DNA from: an uncultured Oscillospiraceae bacterium
GTDB lineage: Bacteria; Bacillota; Clostridia; Oscillospirales; Oscillospiraceae
DNA: 10,106 nucleotides
Assembly: GCA_910588365.1 (NCBI GenBank)
Contig: CAJUQS010000060.1
Span: 1-10,106, forward strand
Direction: 5' to 3'
Shown: piece by piece, positions 1-6,890 of the stretch
Position numbering within the stretch: position 1 is the stretch's first letter
Layout: every line of letters starts with the position of its first letter
Notes under the pieces: generated by a model
Told to the model about the DNA's origin: nothing
Databases searched by the model: none
Seen by the model: only the letters and a program-made list of their open reading frames with translations
Position numbers and translations under genes: made by a program

Positions 1-2368
1 GCTCCCGTAAAAGCCCCGTCTTGCGCCGGCCGTCCATGCAGTACAGCTCCAGCAGCTCCACAAAGCCCGCCTCATCCCCGGTGTAATAGCGCGTGGCCGT
101 GTCCATGTCGATCCCCACGATGGGGAACGCCGCCGGATTCAGGGCGGGGCGGCCCTCCTCCCCGCCGTCCCCGGACTGCCGCCGGTCCTCCGGCACCCAG
201 CGGGCCAGCAGCTGGCCCAGCTCCCTCCGGTCCAGGGGCTTGGCGATGAAGTCCTGGAATCCGCAGTCCAAAAACTTCTCCCGCATCCCCTCCATGGCGT
301 TGGCGGTGAGGGCGATCATGGCGGGGGCCTTCCCGTTCTCCCCGCACTGCCGGCGGATGATCATCGCCGCCTCAATGCCGTCCATCATGGGCATCATGTG
401 GTCCATAAAGATAATGTCATAGCGGGTCTGCCGCACCAGCTCGATGGCCTCCGGCCCGCTCTCCGCCTCGTCCAGGTCAAAGGCGTAGCTCTTCAAAAAG
501 CCCCGGGCCACTTTGCGGTTGATGACGTTGTCGTCCACCACCAGCACCTTCACTCCGGGGGCGGTGAACGCCTCCACCCGTTCCAGCTCCGACTGGGATA
601 CCTCCGGCGCCTCCGCAATGGTGCGCCGGTCCACAATCTTCTGGGGGATCGTGATAATAACCGTGGTACCCTCGCCGTAGACGCTCTCCACACGGATCGT
701 TCCGCCCATCAGCTCCACCAGGTGCTTGACAATGGCCAGCCCCAGCCCGGTGCCCTCCACGCTCCGGTTCCGCTTGGAGTCCACCTGGCGGAAGTCCTCG
801 AAGATTTTGTTCAGATCCTCCTTCCGGATGCCGCAGCCGGTATCCTCCACCCGGAAGGTAATCAGCTCCTCGTCCCCGCCGGGGCCGGGCTCCCCGGTGA
901 CGCTGGCGCGGACATAGCCCTCCTTGGTGAACTTGATGGCGTTGTTGATGATGTTGATCAAAATCTGCTTGATGCGCCCCTCGTCGCCGTTGTAGCGGCA
1001 GGGGAGGGTGTCGTCGCACTCATACTTCATAATGAGCCCGCGCTTGGAGGCGGCCATGTCCATCATGCCCACCACCTCGCCCACCACCGTCTTGAGGTGG
1101 TAGTCGGTGTACACCAGCTCCATTTTTCCCGCCTCCACCTTGGACAGGTCCAAAATGTCGTTGATGATGGCCAGCAGGTTCTTTGCCGCCGACTGCACAT
1201 CCTTGGCGTGGGCGTAGATGGCGGAGTCCCGGCACTCCTCCATGATGATGTCGTTCAGGCCGATGATGGCGTTCATGGGGGTGCGTATCTCGTGGGACAT
1301 GTTGGCCAGAAACTCGCTCTTGGCGATGTTGGCCTTCTCCGCCTGCCGCCGCACCCGCTTGATCTCGTTGATGTAAGCCTTGATATCGGTCATGTCCAGG
1401 ACCAGGATGACGCAGCCCTGCTTCTGGCCGTTTTCGTCCACGATCTGCTTGCTGTGGCACTCGTAGTTCTGCCCGTTGATGGAAAAACTCCAGGGAATGT
1501 GCTCGTTGAGCATCTCCTCCCGGAAATCCTCCACCACCCGGATATTCTCCCCCAGCTTATGGGCGGGCAGGCTGGCAAAAATGTTGGCCGCCGCCCGGTT
1601 GTAACTCACCAGCCGGTCGTGGTCGTCCAGGGCGATCACGCCGTCCCCCAGGCTTTCCAGCACCTTCTCCGCCGCCAGGTGCCGGAAGTCGTAGTTGCGG
1701 CGGCTCCACACCACGATGACCACCATGGACATGGCGATGGCCAGCGTCACCGGCGTCAGGTCGAATACATTGGCCAGCTTGAACACATAGGCCACCAGCA
1801 CAATGACAGGCAGGGTGGAGATGACCAGGATGGTCTGGTACTGGCGGCTGACCTCCCGGTCCGAGCGCAGGCGGATGGCCCGCACCAGGGTGAAAATACA
1901 AAGCGCATAGGGGATGATGATGCGAGTAACCATGAACAGCATATACAGCGGCCCGTAGGAAATGCTGACATAGTGGAAGCCGTCCGCAGTGGACAGCCAC
2001 TCAAACTCCCGGTAAAACAGGCCGTTCCAGTTGAAAAATACCGTGGGCAGAATCAAGAAATTGATAATCCCAAGCACGCGCAGCAGCTTTTTGGGCGGAG
2101 TGGCGTAGCAATAGGTGTAGATAAACCAGCAGTAGCACAGCGGCACAAAGGCGGAGCCCACGTTTTCCATCGTCACCGCCGCCACAGCGGCCTCCACGGT
2201 GGGGGCGGTCAGCTCCAGCAGGTAGCCTACATTCTGCACCAGCGAGCCGCACATGATAAAAATCAGCAGCTTCTGTTCCCGCGCCCCGTCCCCGTTGAGC
2301 AGGAGAATCAGGGCCACAAAAATGAGGCATGTGCCCAGACATTCCAGTATTATGACAAGGTTTACCAT
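1..2368 (-). CDS. Hybrid sensor histidine kinase / response regulator (3' end outside window)
   Basis: A membrane-bound hybrid kinase that would sense a signal, autophosphorylate and pass the phosphate through its own receiver and Hpt domains. I translated 789 residues before the window edge. Residues 1-225 hold about seven hydrophobic segments resembling the histidine-kinase 7TM N-terminal region. A PAS-like domain follows at about 235-330. HisKA has MSHEIRTP with the phospho-acceptor His359. The HATPase has an N box with N475/N476, DTGCGI at 509-514 and GTGLGL at 539-544. The receiver starts near 606 with acidic D612/D613, phospho-Asp D656 in FMDHMMP and K710 in FIAKPL. Residues from about 750 look like the first helix of an Hpt domain, cut before its histidine. 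The ATG at 2368 has a weak GGTGG ribosome site five bases upstream; a GTG three codons earlier is an alternative. The gene is transcribed divergently from the LysR gene. Signal and output partner cannot be told. Confidence 0.93.
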   Translation of the reverse strand, partial: MVNLVIILECLGTCLIFVALILLLNGDGAREQKLLIFIMCGSLVQNVGYLLELTAPTVEAAVAAVTMENVGSAFVPLCYCWFIYTYCYATPPKKLLRVLGIINFLILPTVFFNWNGLFYREFEWLSTADGFHYVSISYGPLYMLFMVTRIIIPYALCIFTLVRAIRLRSDREVSRQYQTILVISTLPVIVLVAYVFKLANVFDLTPVTLAIAMSMVVIVVWSRRNYDFRHLAAEKVLESLGDGVIALDDHDRLVSYNRAAANIFASLPAHKLGENIRVVEDFREEMLNEHIPWSFSINGQNYECHSKQIVDENGQKQGCVILVLDMTDIKAYINEIKRVRRQAEKANIAKSEFLANMSHEIRTPMNAIIGLNDIIMEECRDSAIYAHAKDVQSAAKNLLAIINDILDLSKVEAGKMELVYTDYHLKTVVGEVVGMMDMAASKRGLIMKYECDDTLPCRYNGDEGRIKQILINIINNAIKFTKEGYVRASVTGEPGPGGDEELITFRVEDTGCGIRKEDLNKIFEDFRQVDSKRNRSVEGTGLGLAIVKHLVELMGGTIRVESVYGEGTTVIITIPQKIVDRRTIAEAPEVSQSELERVEAFTAPGVKVLVVDDNVINRKVARGFLKSYAFDLDEAESGPEAIELVRQTRYDIIFMDHMMPMMDGIEAAMIIRRQCGENGKAPAMIALTANAMEGMREKFLDCGFQDFIAKPLDRRELGQLLARWVPEDRRQSGDGGEEGRPALNPAAFPIVGIDMDTATRYYTGDEAGFVELLELYCMDGRRKTGLLRE

Positions 2369-2405
2369 TTTGTCCACCCGCCCGTATCCTGATTCATATT
2401 CGGGG

Positions 2406-2417
2406 GCCGCGCGCGGC
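2406..2417. repeat. 12-bp perfect palindrome in the kinase leader
   Basis: GCCGCGCGCGGC reads the same on both strands. It lies between the predicted kinase transcription start and the start codon. Beside it, CGGCA (2414-2418) and TGCCG (2424-2428) form a second small inverted repeat that shares bases with it. It could be a protein-binding site or a leader hairpin. In DNA of this composition it may also be chance, and no T-tract follows, so it is not a terminator. Confidence 0.35.
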
Positions 2418-2434
2418 AGCTTTTGCCGACAATA

Positions 2435-2463
2435 ACAATAGTACATTTTGGCCACGATGTCAA
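2435..2463 (-). promoter_or_regulatory. Sigma-A-type promoter of the hybrid kinase gene
   Basis: On the minus strand a perfect -35 TTGACA (2458-2463) is followed, after exactly 17 bases, by TATTGT (2435-2440), a 4/6 match to the -10 consensus. Transcription would start near 2428, giving a leader of about 60 nt before the ATG at 2368. The position and direction fit the kinase gene, and the spacing is optimal. An overlapping TACTAT hexamer gives a 14-base spacer and is less likely. Confidence 0.7.
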
Positions 2464-2476
2464 GGAATATCGCCCG

Positions 2477-2512
2477 CCGCCCCGCCCCCCTTGCCCGCGC
2501 TTGACGGGGCGG
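2477..2512. repeat. Inverted repeat between the divergent promoters, overlapping the LysR -35
   Basis: CCGCCCCG (2477-2484) and CGGGGCGG (2505-2512) are perfect 8-bp inverted arms separated by 20 bp. The right arm overlaps the last bases of the LysR-gene -35 and the left arm lies just upstream of both -35 hexamers. The arrangement would suit an operator for a dimeric regulator such as the adjacent LysR protein. G+C-only arms arise easily by chance here, so the call is tentative. Confidence 0.3.
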
Positions 2513-2529
2513 TCCCCCTCTGATATACT
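2501..2529 (+). promoter_or_regulatory. Sigma-A-type promoter of the LysR-ZIP pair
   Basis: TTGACG (2501-2506, 5/6 match) and TATACT (2524-2529, 5/6 match) are separated by exactly 17 bases. Transcription would start near 2536. The ribosome site AAGGAAGGGGG (2537-2547) comes almost at once, so the leader is very short, about 20 nt before the ATG at 2557. No comparable promoter is visible before the ZIP gene, so this one probably serves both genes. Confidence 0.78.
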
Positions 2530-2556
2530 TTTGAAAAAGGAAGGGGGCGTCCGGCC

Positions 2557-3450
2557 ATGGAGCTGCGCGTTTTGCGTTACTTTTTAGCGGTGGCCCGGGA
2601 GGAGAGCATCTCCGCCGCCGCCCAAGCCCTGCACCTGACCCAGCCCACCCTGTCCCGGCAGCTCATGGACCTGGAAGCGGAGGTTGGCAGGCCCCTGTTC
2701 CTCCGGGGCCGGCGGATCACCCTGACGGAGCATGGGGTGCTGCTGCGCCGGCGGGCGGAGGAGATCCTGGCCCTGGCGGACAAGACCGCCGGGGAGCTGG
2801 CCGCCGCCGGGGAGACGGTGGCGGGGGACGTATACATCGGGGCCGGCGAGACCCAGGGGGTGCATGTGCTCACCCGGGCGGCCATGCGGCTGCGGGAGCG
2901 CTACCCCCTGGTGCGCTTCCATATCTCCAGCGGAGACACCATGGACGTGGCCGAGCGGCTTGACCAGGGGCTGATCGACTTTGGGCTGATGTTTGAGCCC
3001 ATTGACCGCAAAAAATACGGGGTATGCCCCCTGCCCGTCTGGGACGCCTGGGGCGTGCTCATGCGCCGGGACAGCCCCTTAGCCCAAAAGGAGGCTGTGG
3101 CCGCCGGCGACCTGGCGGACCTGCCCCTCATCGTCTCCCGCCTCATGGGCCGCCGGGATTCCCTGGACCCCCGCCATCCGCTGGGCCGGTGGTTTCAGCA
3201 GCTTCCCCGCCCCCTGAACATCGCGGCCACCTACAGCCTGCTCTACAACGCCTCGCTGATGGTGGAGGACGGGCTGGGGTACGCGCTGTGCCTGGGCGGG
3301 ATCATCAACACCGCCGGGGAGAGCGGGCTGTGCTTCCGTCCCCTGACGCCGGAGGCGCCCGCCCATATGGGCGTGGTGTGGAAAAAGCAGCAGGTATTCT
3401 CCAAAGCCGCGCAGCGGTTTCTGGCCGTCCTCAACGGCGGGGAGCCCTAG
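2557..3450 (+). CDS. LysR-family transcriptional regulator
   Basis: A DNA-binding transcription factor of 297 residues, the usual LysR length. The N-terminus MELRVLRYFLAVAREES and the motif QALHLTQPTLSRQL (residues 23-36) are the typical LysR winged helix-turn-helix, at about 1-60. A linker helix spans about 60-90 and the periplasmic-binding-protein-like effector domain runs from about 91 to 290. The ATG at 2557 is chosen because of the purine-rich AAGGAAGGGGG nine bases upstream and because the HTH begins directly after it. The gene is divergent from the kinase and co-directional with a ZIP transporter 76 bp downstream. LysR proteins commonly repress their own promoter and control a divergent or adjacent gene, so both neighbours are candidate targets. 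The inducer cannot be inferred from sequence. Confidence 0.95.
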   Translation: MELRVLRYFLAVAREESISAAAQALHLTQPTLSRQLMDLEAEVGRPLFLRGRRITLTEHGVLLRRRAEEILALADKTAGELAAAGETVAGDVYIGAGETQGVHVLTRAAMRLRERYPLVRFHISSGDTMDVAERLDQGLIDFGLMFEPIDRKKYGVCPLPVWDAWGVLMRRDSPLAQKEAVAAGDLADLPLIVSRLMGRRDSLDPRHPLGRWFQQLPRPLNIAATYSLLYNASLMVEDGLGYALCLGGIINTAGESGLCFRPLTPEAPAHMGVVWKKQQVFSKAAQRFLAVLNGGEP

Positions 3451-3511
3451 CGGAAGGCCGTCAGGAGAATGGCGGGGCGTCCATCTGGGAAACATGGGAT
3501 CAAACAAACGC

Positions 3512-3517
3512 GGGAGG
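3512..3517 (+). promoter_or_regulatory. Ribosome binding site deciding the ZIP start
   Basis: GGGAGG lies nine bases before the ATG at 3527. The in-frame ATG at 3494 has no ribosome site at proper spacing and would only add an 11-residue polar tail before the first membrane segment, so 3527 is preferred. Confidence 0.6.
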
Positions 3518-3526
3518 CGGTTGATC

Positions 3527-4309
3527 ATGCGCATTGAAGTGATACAGGGGGTTCTGCTCCCCTTCCTGGGAACGATTCTCGGCGCGGGGTGCGTGTTCTT
3601 TATGCGAGGCGGCCTGCGGCCCATGCTCCAGCGGGCGCTCACCGGCTTTGCCGCCGGGGTGATGGTGGCGGCGTCCATCTGGAGCCTGCTGGTCCCCGCC
3701 ATGGAGCAGGCGGCGGACATGGGCCAGCCGGCGTTTCTTCCGGCGGTGCTTGGCTTCTGGCTGGGCATCCTGTTTCTGCTGGCGCTTGACCGGACGGTCC
3801 CCCACCTCCACCAGGACAGCAGCCAGCCCGAGGGCCTCCACGCCCAGCTGAAAAGGACCACCATGCTGGTGCTGGCCGTCACCCTCCACAATATCCCGGA
3901 GGGCATGGCGGTGGGCGCCGTGCTGGCCGGCTGGGCTGCGGGGGAGCAGACCATCTCCCTGGCCGGGGCGCTGGCGCTGTCCATCGGCATCGCCATCCAG
4001 AACTTCCCGGAGGGCGCTATTATCTCCATGCCCCTCCGGGGCGCGGGGACGCGCAGGCGGCGGGCGTTTCTCTACGGGGTGCTGTCCGGCGCGGTGGAGC
4101 CCATCGCCGCGCTGCTCACCATCTGGGCTGCGGGGCTGATCCTCCCGGCCCTGCCCTACCTGCTCAGCTTTGCCGCCGGGGCCATGGTCTACGTGGTGGT
4201 GGAGGAGCTGGTCCCAGAGGCGTCCGCCGGCGCCCACTCAAACCTGGGCACGCTTTTCTTCGCGTTTGGGTTCACCCTCATGCTGTGGCTGGATGTGGCG
4301 CTGGGCTGA
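3527..4309 (+). CDS. ZIP-family divalent metal transporter (GufA/ZupT-like)
   Basis: An integral membrane transporter of 260 residues, expected to bring zinc or related divalent metals into the cytoplasm. About eight hydrophobic segments are visible. The two ZIP signature helices are clear: HNIPEGMAVG at 121-130 and the stretch ending IQNFPEGAI at 157-165, carrying the metal-site residues H121, N122, E125, Q158, N159 and E162. A further EEL motif (E226/E227) lies in a later helix. A short loop between segments three and four contains HLHQD (93-97), a modest version of the histidine-rich loop. The start at 3527 is set by GGGAGG; an upstream ATG at 3494 is possible. The gene follows the LysR gene without a visible promoter and ends 13 bp from the convergent glycosyltransferase gene. 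Metal specificity cannot be told from sequence. Confidence 0.93.
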   Translation: MRIEVIQGVLLPFLGTILGAGCVFFMRGGLRPMLQRALTGFAAGVMVAASIWSLLVPAMEQAADMGQPAFLPAVLGFWLGILFLLALDRTVPHLHQDSSQPEGLHAQLKRTTMLVLAVTLHNIPEGMAVGAVLAGWAAGEQTISLAGALALSIGIAIQNFPEGAIISMPLRGAGTRRRRAFLYGVLSGAVEPIAALLTIWAAGLILPALPYLLSFAAGAMVYVVVEELVPEASAGAHSNLGTLFFAFGFTLMLWLDVALG

Positions 4310-4322
4310 GCCGGGCGCCCGC

Positions 4323-5447
4323 CTATACGGCGGCGGCTTGGGAGGCCAGGGCAGCGTACTGCTCCCAGACGATGGGGAGCACGCGCTCCAGGCGGAAGCG
4401 CTCCACGCTGTCCCTGGCCCGGCGGGCCAGCTCCCGCCCCAGCCCGTCCTCCCGGGCCAGCCGCATGAGCCGCTGCGCGCACCCCTCCACGTCCCCGTAG
4501 GGGTAGAGCAGGCCCGTCCCGCCGTCCTCAATCAGGTCCCGGTGCCCCTTCACATCGCTGGCCGCCACCGGCAGCCCCGCGTACATCGCCTCCATGATAT
4601 TGAACGGCAGGCCCTCGCTCCGGCTGGCCGACACCGCCGCGTCCGCCATGGCGTACCACCCCGGCACGTCCTCCACCTGCCCGGGGAACAGCACCCGGCC
4701 GGCCACTCCCAGCTCCCGGGCCAGCCCTTCGCACCGCCCCCGCAGCGCCCCGTCCCCCGCCAGCGCCAGCCACATCCGTTCCGGCAGCTGCGCCATGGCG
4801 CGGATGATTACCTCCTGGCTTTTCCGCTTTGAAAATTCCGCCGCGTATACCGCCACAAAGGCGTCCTCCGGGACGCCCCATTTTTTGCGCATTTCCCTGC
4901 GCCTGTCCGGCCCCGTCCCCTCAAACCGGGAAAAGTCCACCCCTACCCCGGGGACCTGCACCACCGTCCCGCCCAGCTTGTACCGCTTCGCCGTCCCATA
5001 GTCCCATTCGTTCATCGCCAGCAGCAGGTCCGTCTCCCCGGCCGTCCACCGCTCCGCCGCCAGCAGAACCCCCCGCTTCAGTCCAGGCGTCTCATCGTCA
5101 AACAGATACCCGTGCACCATGTTCGCCACCCGCGGCCGCGCCCGCAGCCCCTTTGCCGCCAGCCGCGTGAAAAACGCCGCCAGCGTCGTGTGCGCCACCA
5201 CCAGGTCGTACCCCTCCGCCGCCATCTTTTCCCGCAGCTGCGCCGCCGCCCGCAGGTTTCCCGCGGACCACATCCGCTTCTCCAGCGGCAGGCCGATTAC
5301 CTCCTGCGCGTACGGCACCGCCACCGGCCTTCCCCCGCAGGCCACGTGCACCGTCCACCCCTCCCGGCAGAACCGCTCCAGGTACGCCAGGTGGAAGTTC
5401 ACCACATGGGAGTATGTAGACGCCGTAAACAGTACCTTCCCACCCAT
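4323..5447 (-). CDS. GT4-family glycosyltransferase, EpsD/CapM-like
   Basis: A cytoplasmic or membrane-associated retaining glycosyltransferase of 374 residues, expected to move a sugar from a nucleotide-sugar onto a lipid-linked acceptor. The N-terminal half has the acceptor-side pattern seen in EpsD-like enzymes: TASTYSHVVNFHL (8-20), AHTTLAAFFTRLAA (85-98) and MVHGYLF (110-116). The C-terminal Rossmann half has AEFSKRKSQE (203-212), ALAGDGALR (228-236) and the E-x7-E motif with E278 and E286 in SEGLPFNIMEAM. The start at 5447 is supported by AAGGAGG seven bases upstream, which overlaps the stop codon of the preceding sugar transferase gene and suggests coupled translation. It is the last gene of the operon and meets the ZIP gene tail to tail. 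Donor, acceptor and linkage are unknown. Confidence 0.93.
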   Translation of the reverse strand: MGGKVLFTASTYSHVVNFHLAYLERFCREGWTVHVACGGRPVAVPYAQEVIGLPLEKRMWSAGNLRAAAQLREKMAAEGYDLVVAHTTLAAFFTRLAAKGLRARPRVANMVHGYLFDDETPGLKRGVLLAAERWTAGETDLLLAMNEWDYGTAKRYKLGGTVVQVPGVGVDFSRFEGTGPDRRREMRKKWGVPEDAFVAVYAAEFSKRKSQEVIIRAMAQLPERMWLALAGDGALRGRCEGLARELGVAGRVLFPGQVEDVPGWYAMADAAVSASRSEGLPFNIMEAMYAGLPVAASDVKGHRDLIEDGGTGLLYPYGDVEGCAQRLMRLAREDGLGRELARRARDSVERFRLERVLPIVWEQYAALASQAAAV

Positions 5448-5454
5448 TCTCCGT

Positions 5455-5461
5455 CCTCCTT
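5455..5461 (-). promoter_or_regulatory. Shine-Dalgarno of the GT4 gene, overlapping the upstream stop
   Basis: Minus-strand AAGGAGG begins inside the TGA of the sugar transferase gene (TGAAGGAGG) and sits seven bases before the ATG at 5447. Ribosomes ending the upstream gene could reinitiate here. Confidence 0.8.
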
Positions 5462-6852
5462 CAACGCAGCGCTTCCCCGTTCACAAACTTGCCCCCGAAC
5501 ACCGTCTTCAGCAGGATCTCTATGTCGAACAGCACGCTCCAGTGCTCAATGTAGTACACGTCATGCTCCACCCGCGCCTTGATCGACGTGTCGCCCCGCA
5601 GGCCGTTCACCTGCGCCCAGCCCGTGATCCCGGGCCGGACCTGGTGCTTCACCATGTACAGCGGCACGTCCTCCTTGAACTTCTCCACATAGTACGGGAT
5701 CTCCGGCCGCGGGCCCACCAGGCTCATGTCGCCCTTCAGCACGTTGAAGAACTGCGGCAGCTCGTCCAGCGAGCATTTCCGCATGAACGCGCCGAACCTC
5801 GTCTTCCTCCCGTCGTGGTTCGTGCTCCATGCCGTGCCCTGCGTCCCGTTCACATACATGGACCGGAATTTGTACATGTCAAACGGCCGCTTCCCCAGCC
5901 CCACCCGCTTCTGCTTGAAGATCACAGGCCCCGGCGAGCTCAGCTTCACCCCGATGGCGCACGCCGCCATCAGCGGCGCGCTCACCGCGATCAGCGCCAG
6001 CGACCCCACGATGTCCATCCCACGCTTGCACAGCGCGTTGGCCCAGTTGTCCAGCGGGATCCGCCGCAGGTTCAGCAGCGGGATTCCCTCCAGCTCGTCG
6101 AACTGCGGGTTGGACGGCATGTATTTCGCGTAAAACGGGATGATGGACAGCTTCGTGCCCGTCTTCTCGCAGCACGAGATGATCTCAGGCATCCGTCCGT
6201 ACTCCTCCGGCCCGATGGCGCACACCGCCTCGTCCGGCCGCCCCGACTCCAGCACGCCACCAAGCTTCTCGTATCCGCCCAGCCACCGCAGCCCCTCCAG
6301 CCCCGGCTCCGGCCGCCCCGACACATACCCCACCGCCGTGTACCCCAGCTCCAGGTCGCAGCGCACCGTCTCCCAGTACGCCCGCGCCATCTCCCCGCTG
6401 CCGATCACCACCACGTGCTTCTGGTTATACCCCCGCTGCCGGAAGTACCGCAGGCCACGCCGCAGCGCCGCCCGCTTGCAGCTCAGCAGCCCGCCGCTCA
6501 GGAAAAACCACACCACCAGCGTCAGGCGCGAGTAGTCCACATACCGCTGCACAAACAGGAAGCTCAGCAGCGCGCCCATCACCAGCCCCCCGGCCAGCCA
6601 CAGCCGCTCCAGCTCCCACACCAGCCGCGCCTTGCGCTGGGACTGGTACAGACCCAGCGCCGCGTACACAAACAGCTGCGCCAGCGTCAGCACCACACCC
6701 AGCACCAGGTACCGCCACAGCGGCACCGTCACCGTACCGCCCCGCAGCACATGGAACCGGATCCAGAACGCCGCCGGCAGGCTCAGGTACAAAACCGCGC
6801 CGTCGCTGAGCACGTGCAGCCGGTTCAGCAGCCGTTGATTTTCCTTTATCAT
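5461..6852 (-). CDS. Polyprenyl-phosphate sugar-1-phosphate transferase (initiating transferase)
   Basis: A membrane enzyme of 463 residues that would start glycan assembly by moving a sugar phosphate from a nucleotide-sugar onto undecaprenyl phosphate. Four hydrophobic segments lie at about 17-36, 47-70, 84-102 and 109-124. A Rossmann-like CoA_binding_3-type domain follows (HVVVIGSGEMA at 146-156). The bacterial sugar transferase domain runs from about 275, with a membrane-embedded helix at 276-303, KFRSM (328-332), the catalytic D363-E364 pair in SLDELPQ, VGPRPE (379-384) and RPGITGWAQVNG (406-417). The length is normal for the EpsL/WbaP-like family. I chose the ATG at 6852 (purine-rich GAGAGA upstream) because the sequence then begins directly before the first membrane helix. 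The ATG at 6888, two bases after the upstream stop, would add 12 charged residues and has no well-spaced ribosome site. The transferred sugar cannot be predicted. Confidence 0.94.
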   Translation of the reverse strand: MIKENQRLLNRLHVLSDGAVLYLSLPAAFWIRFHVLRGGTVTVPLWRYLVLGVVLTLAQLFVYAALGLYQSQRKARLVWELERLWLAGGLVMGALLSFLFVQRYVDYSRLTLVVWFFLSGGLLSCKRAALRRGLRYFRQRGYNQKHVVVIGSGEMARAYWETVRCDLELGYTAVGYVSGRPEPGLEGLRWLGGYEKLGGVLESGRPDEAVCAIGPEEYGRMPEIISCCEKTGTKLSIIPFYAKYMPSNPQFDELEGIPLLNLRRIPLDNWANALCKRGMDIVGSLALIAVSAPLMAACAIGVKLSSPGPVIFKQKRVGLGKRPFDMYKFRSMYVNGTQGTAWSTNHDGRKTRFGAFMRKCSLDELPQFFNVLKGDMSLVGPRPEIPYYVEKFKEDVPLYMVKHQVRPGITGWAQVNGLRGDTSIKARVEHDVYYIEHWSVLFDIEILLKTVFGGKFVNGEALR

Positions 6853-6890
6853 ATCTGATCTCTCTTTTTCACGTTTTTTCCGGCCCATCC

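Noticed and set aside
398..2392. A 664-codon open frame on the plus strand
   Set aside because: It is antisense to the hybrid kinase. Its translation is dominated by H, Q, V, L and D without any domain, as expected when G+C-rich third positions keep the opposite strand open. The kinase frame has full family motifs.
3469..3537. A 22-codon ORF between the LysR and ZIP genes, overlapping the ZIP start
   Set aside because: The purine-rich AGGAGA lies directly against its ATG, too close for a ribosome site, and the peptide has no recognisable feature. Translational coupling is possible but unsupported.
4312..4321. Palindrome CGGGCGCCCG between the convergent ZIP and GT4 genes as a bidirectional terminator
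   Set aside because: There is no loop of suitable size and no T-tract on either strand. Termination here is not shown by the sequence.
5119..6858. A 579-codon open frame on the plus strand
   Set aside because: It is antisense to the GT4 and sugar transferase genes, again R/H/Q/P-rich with no motif.
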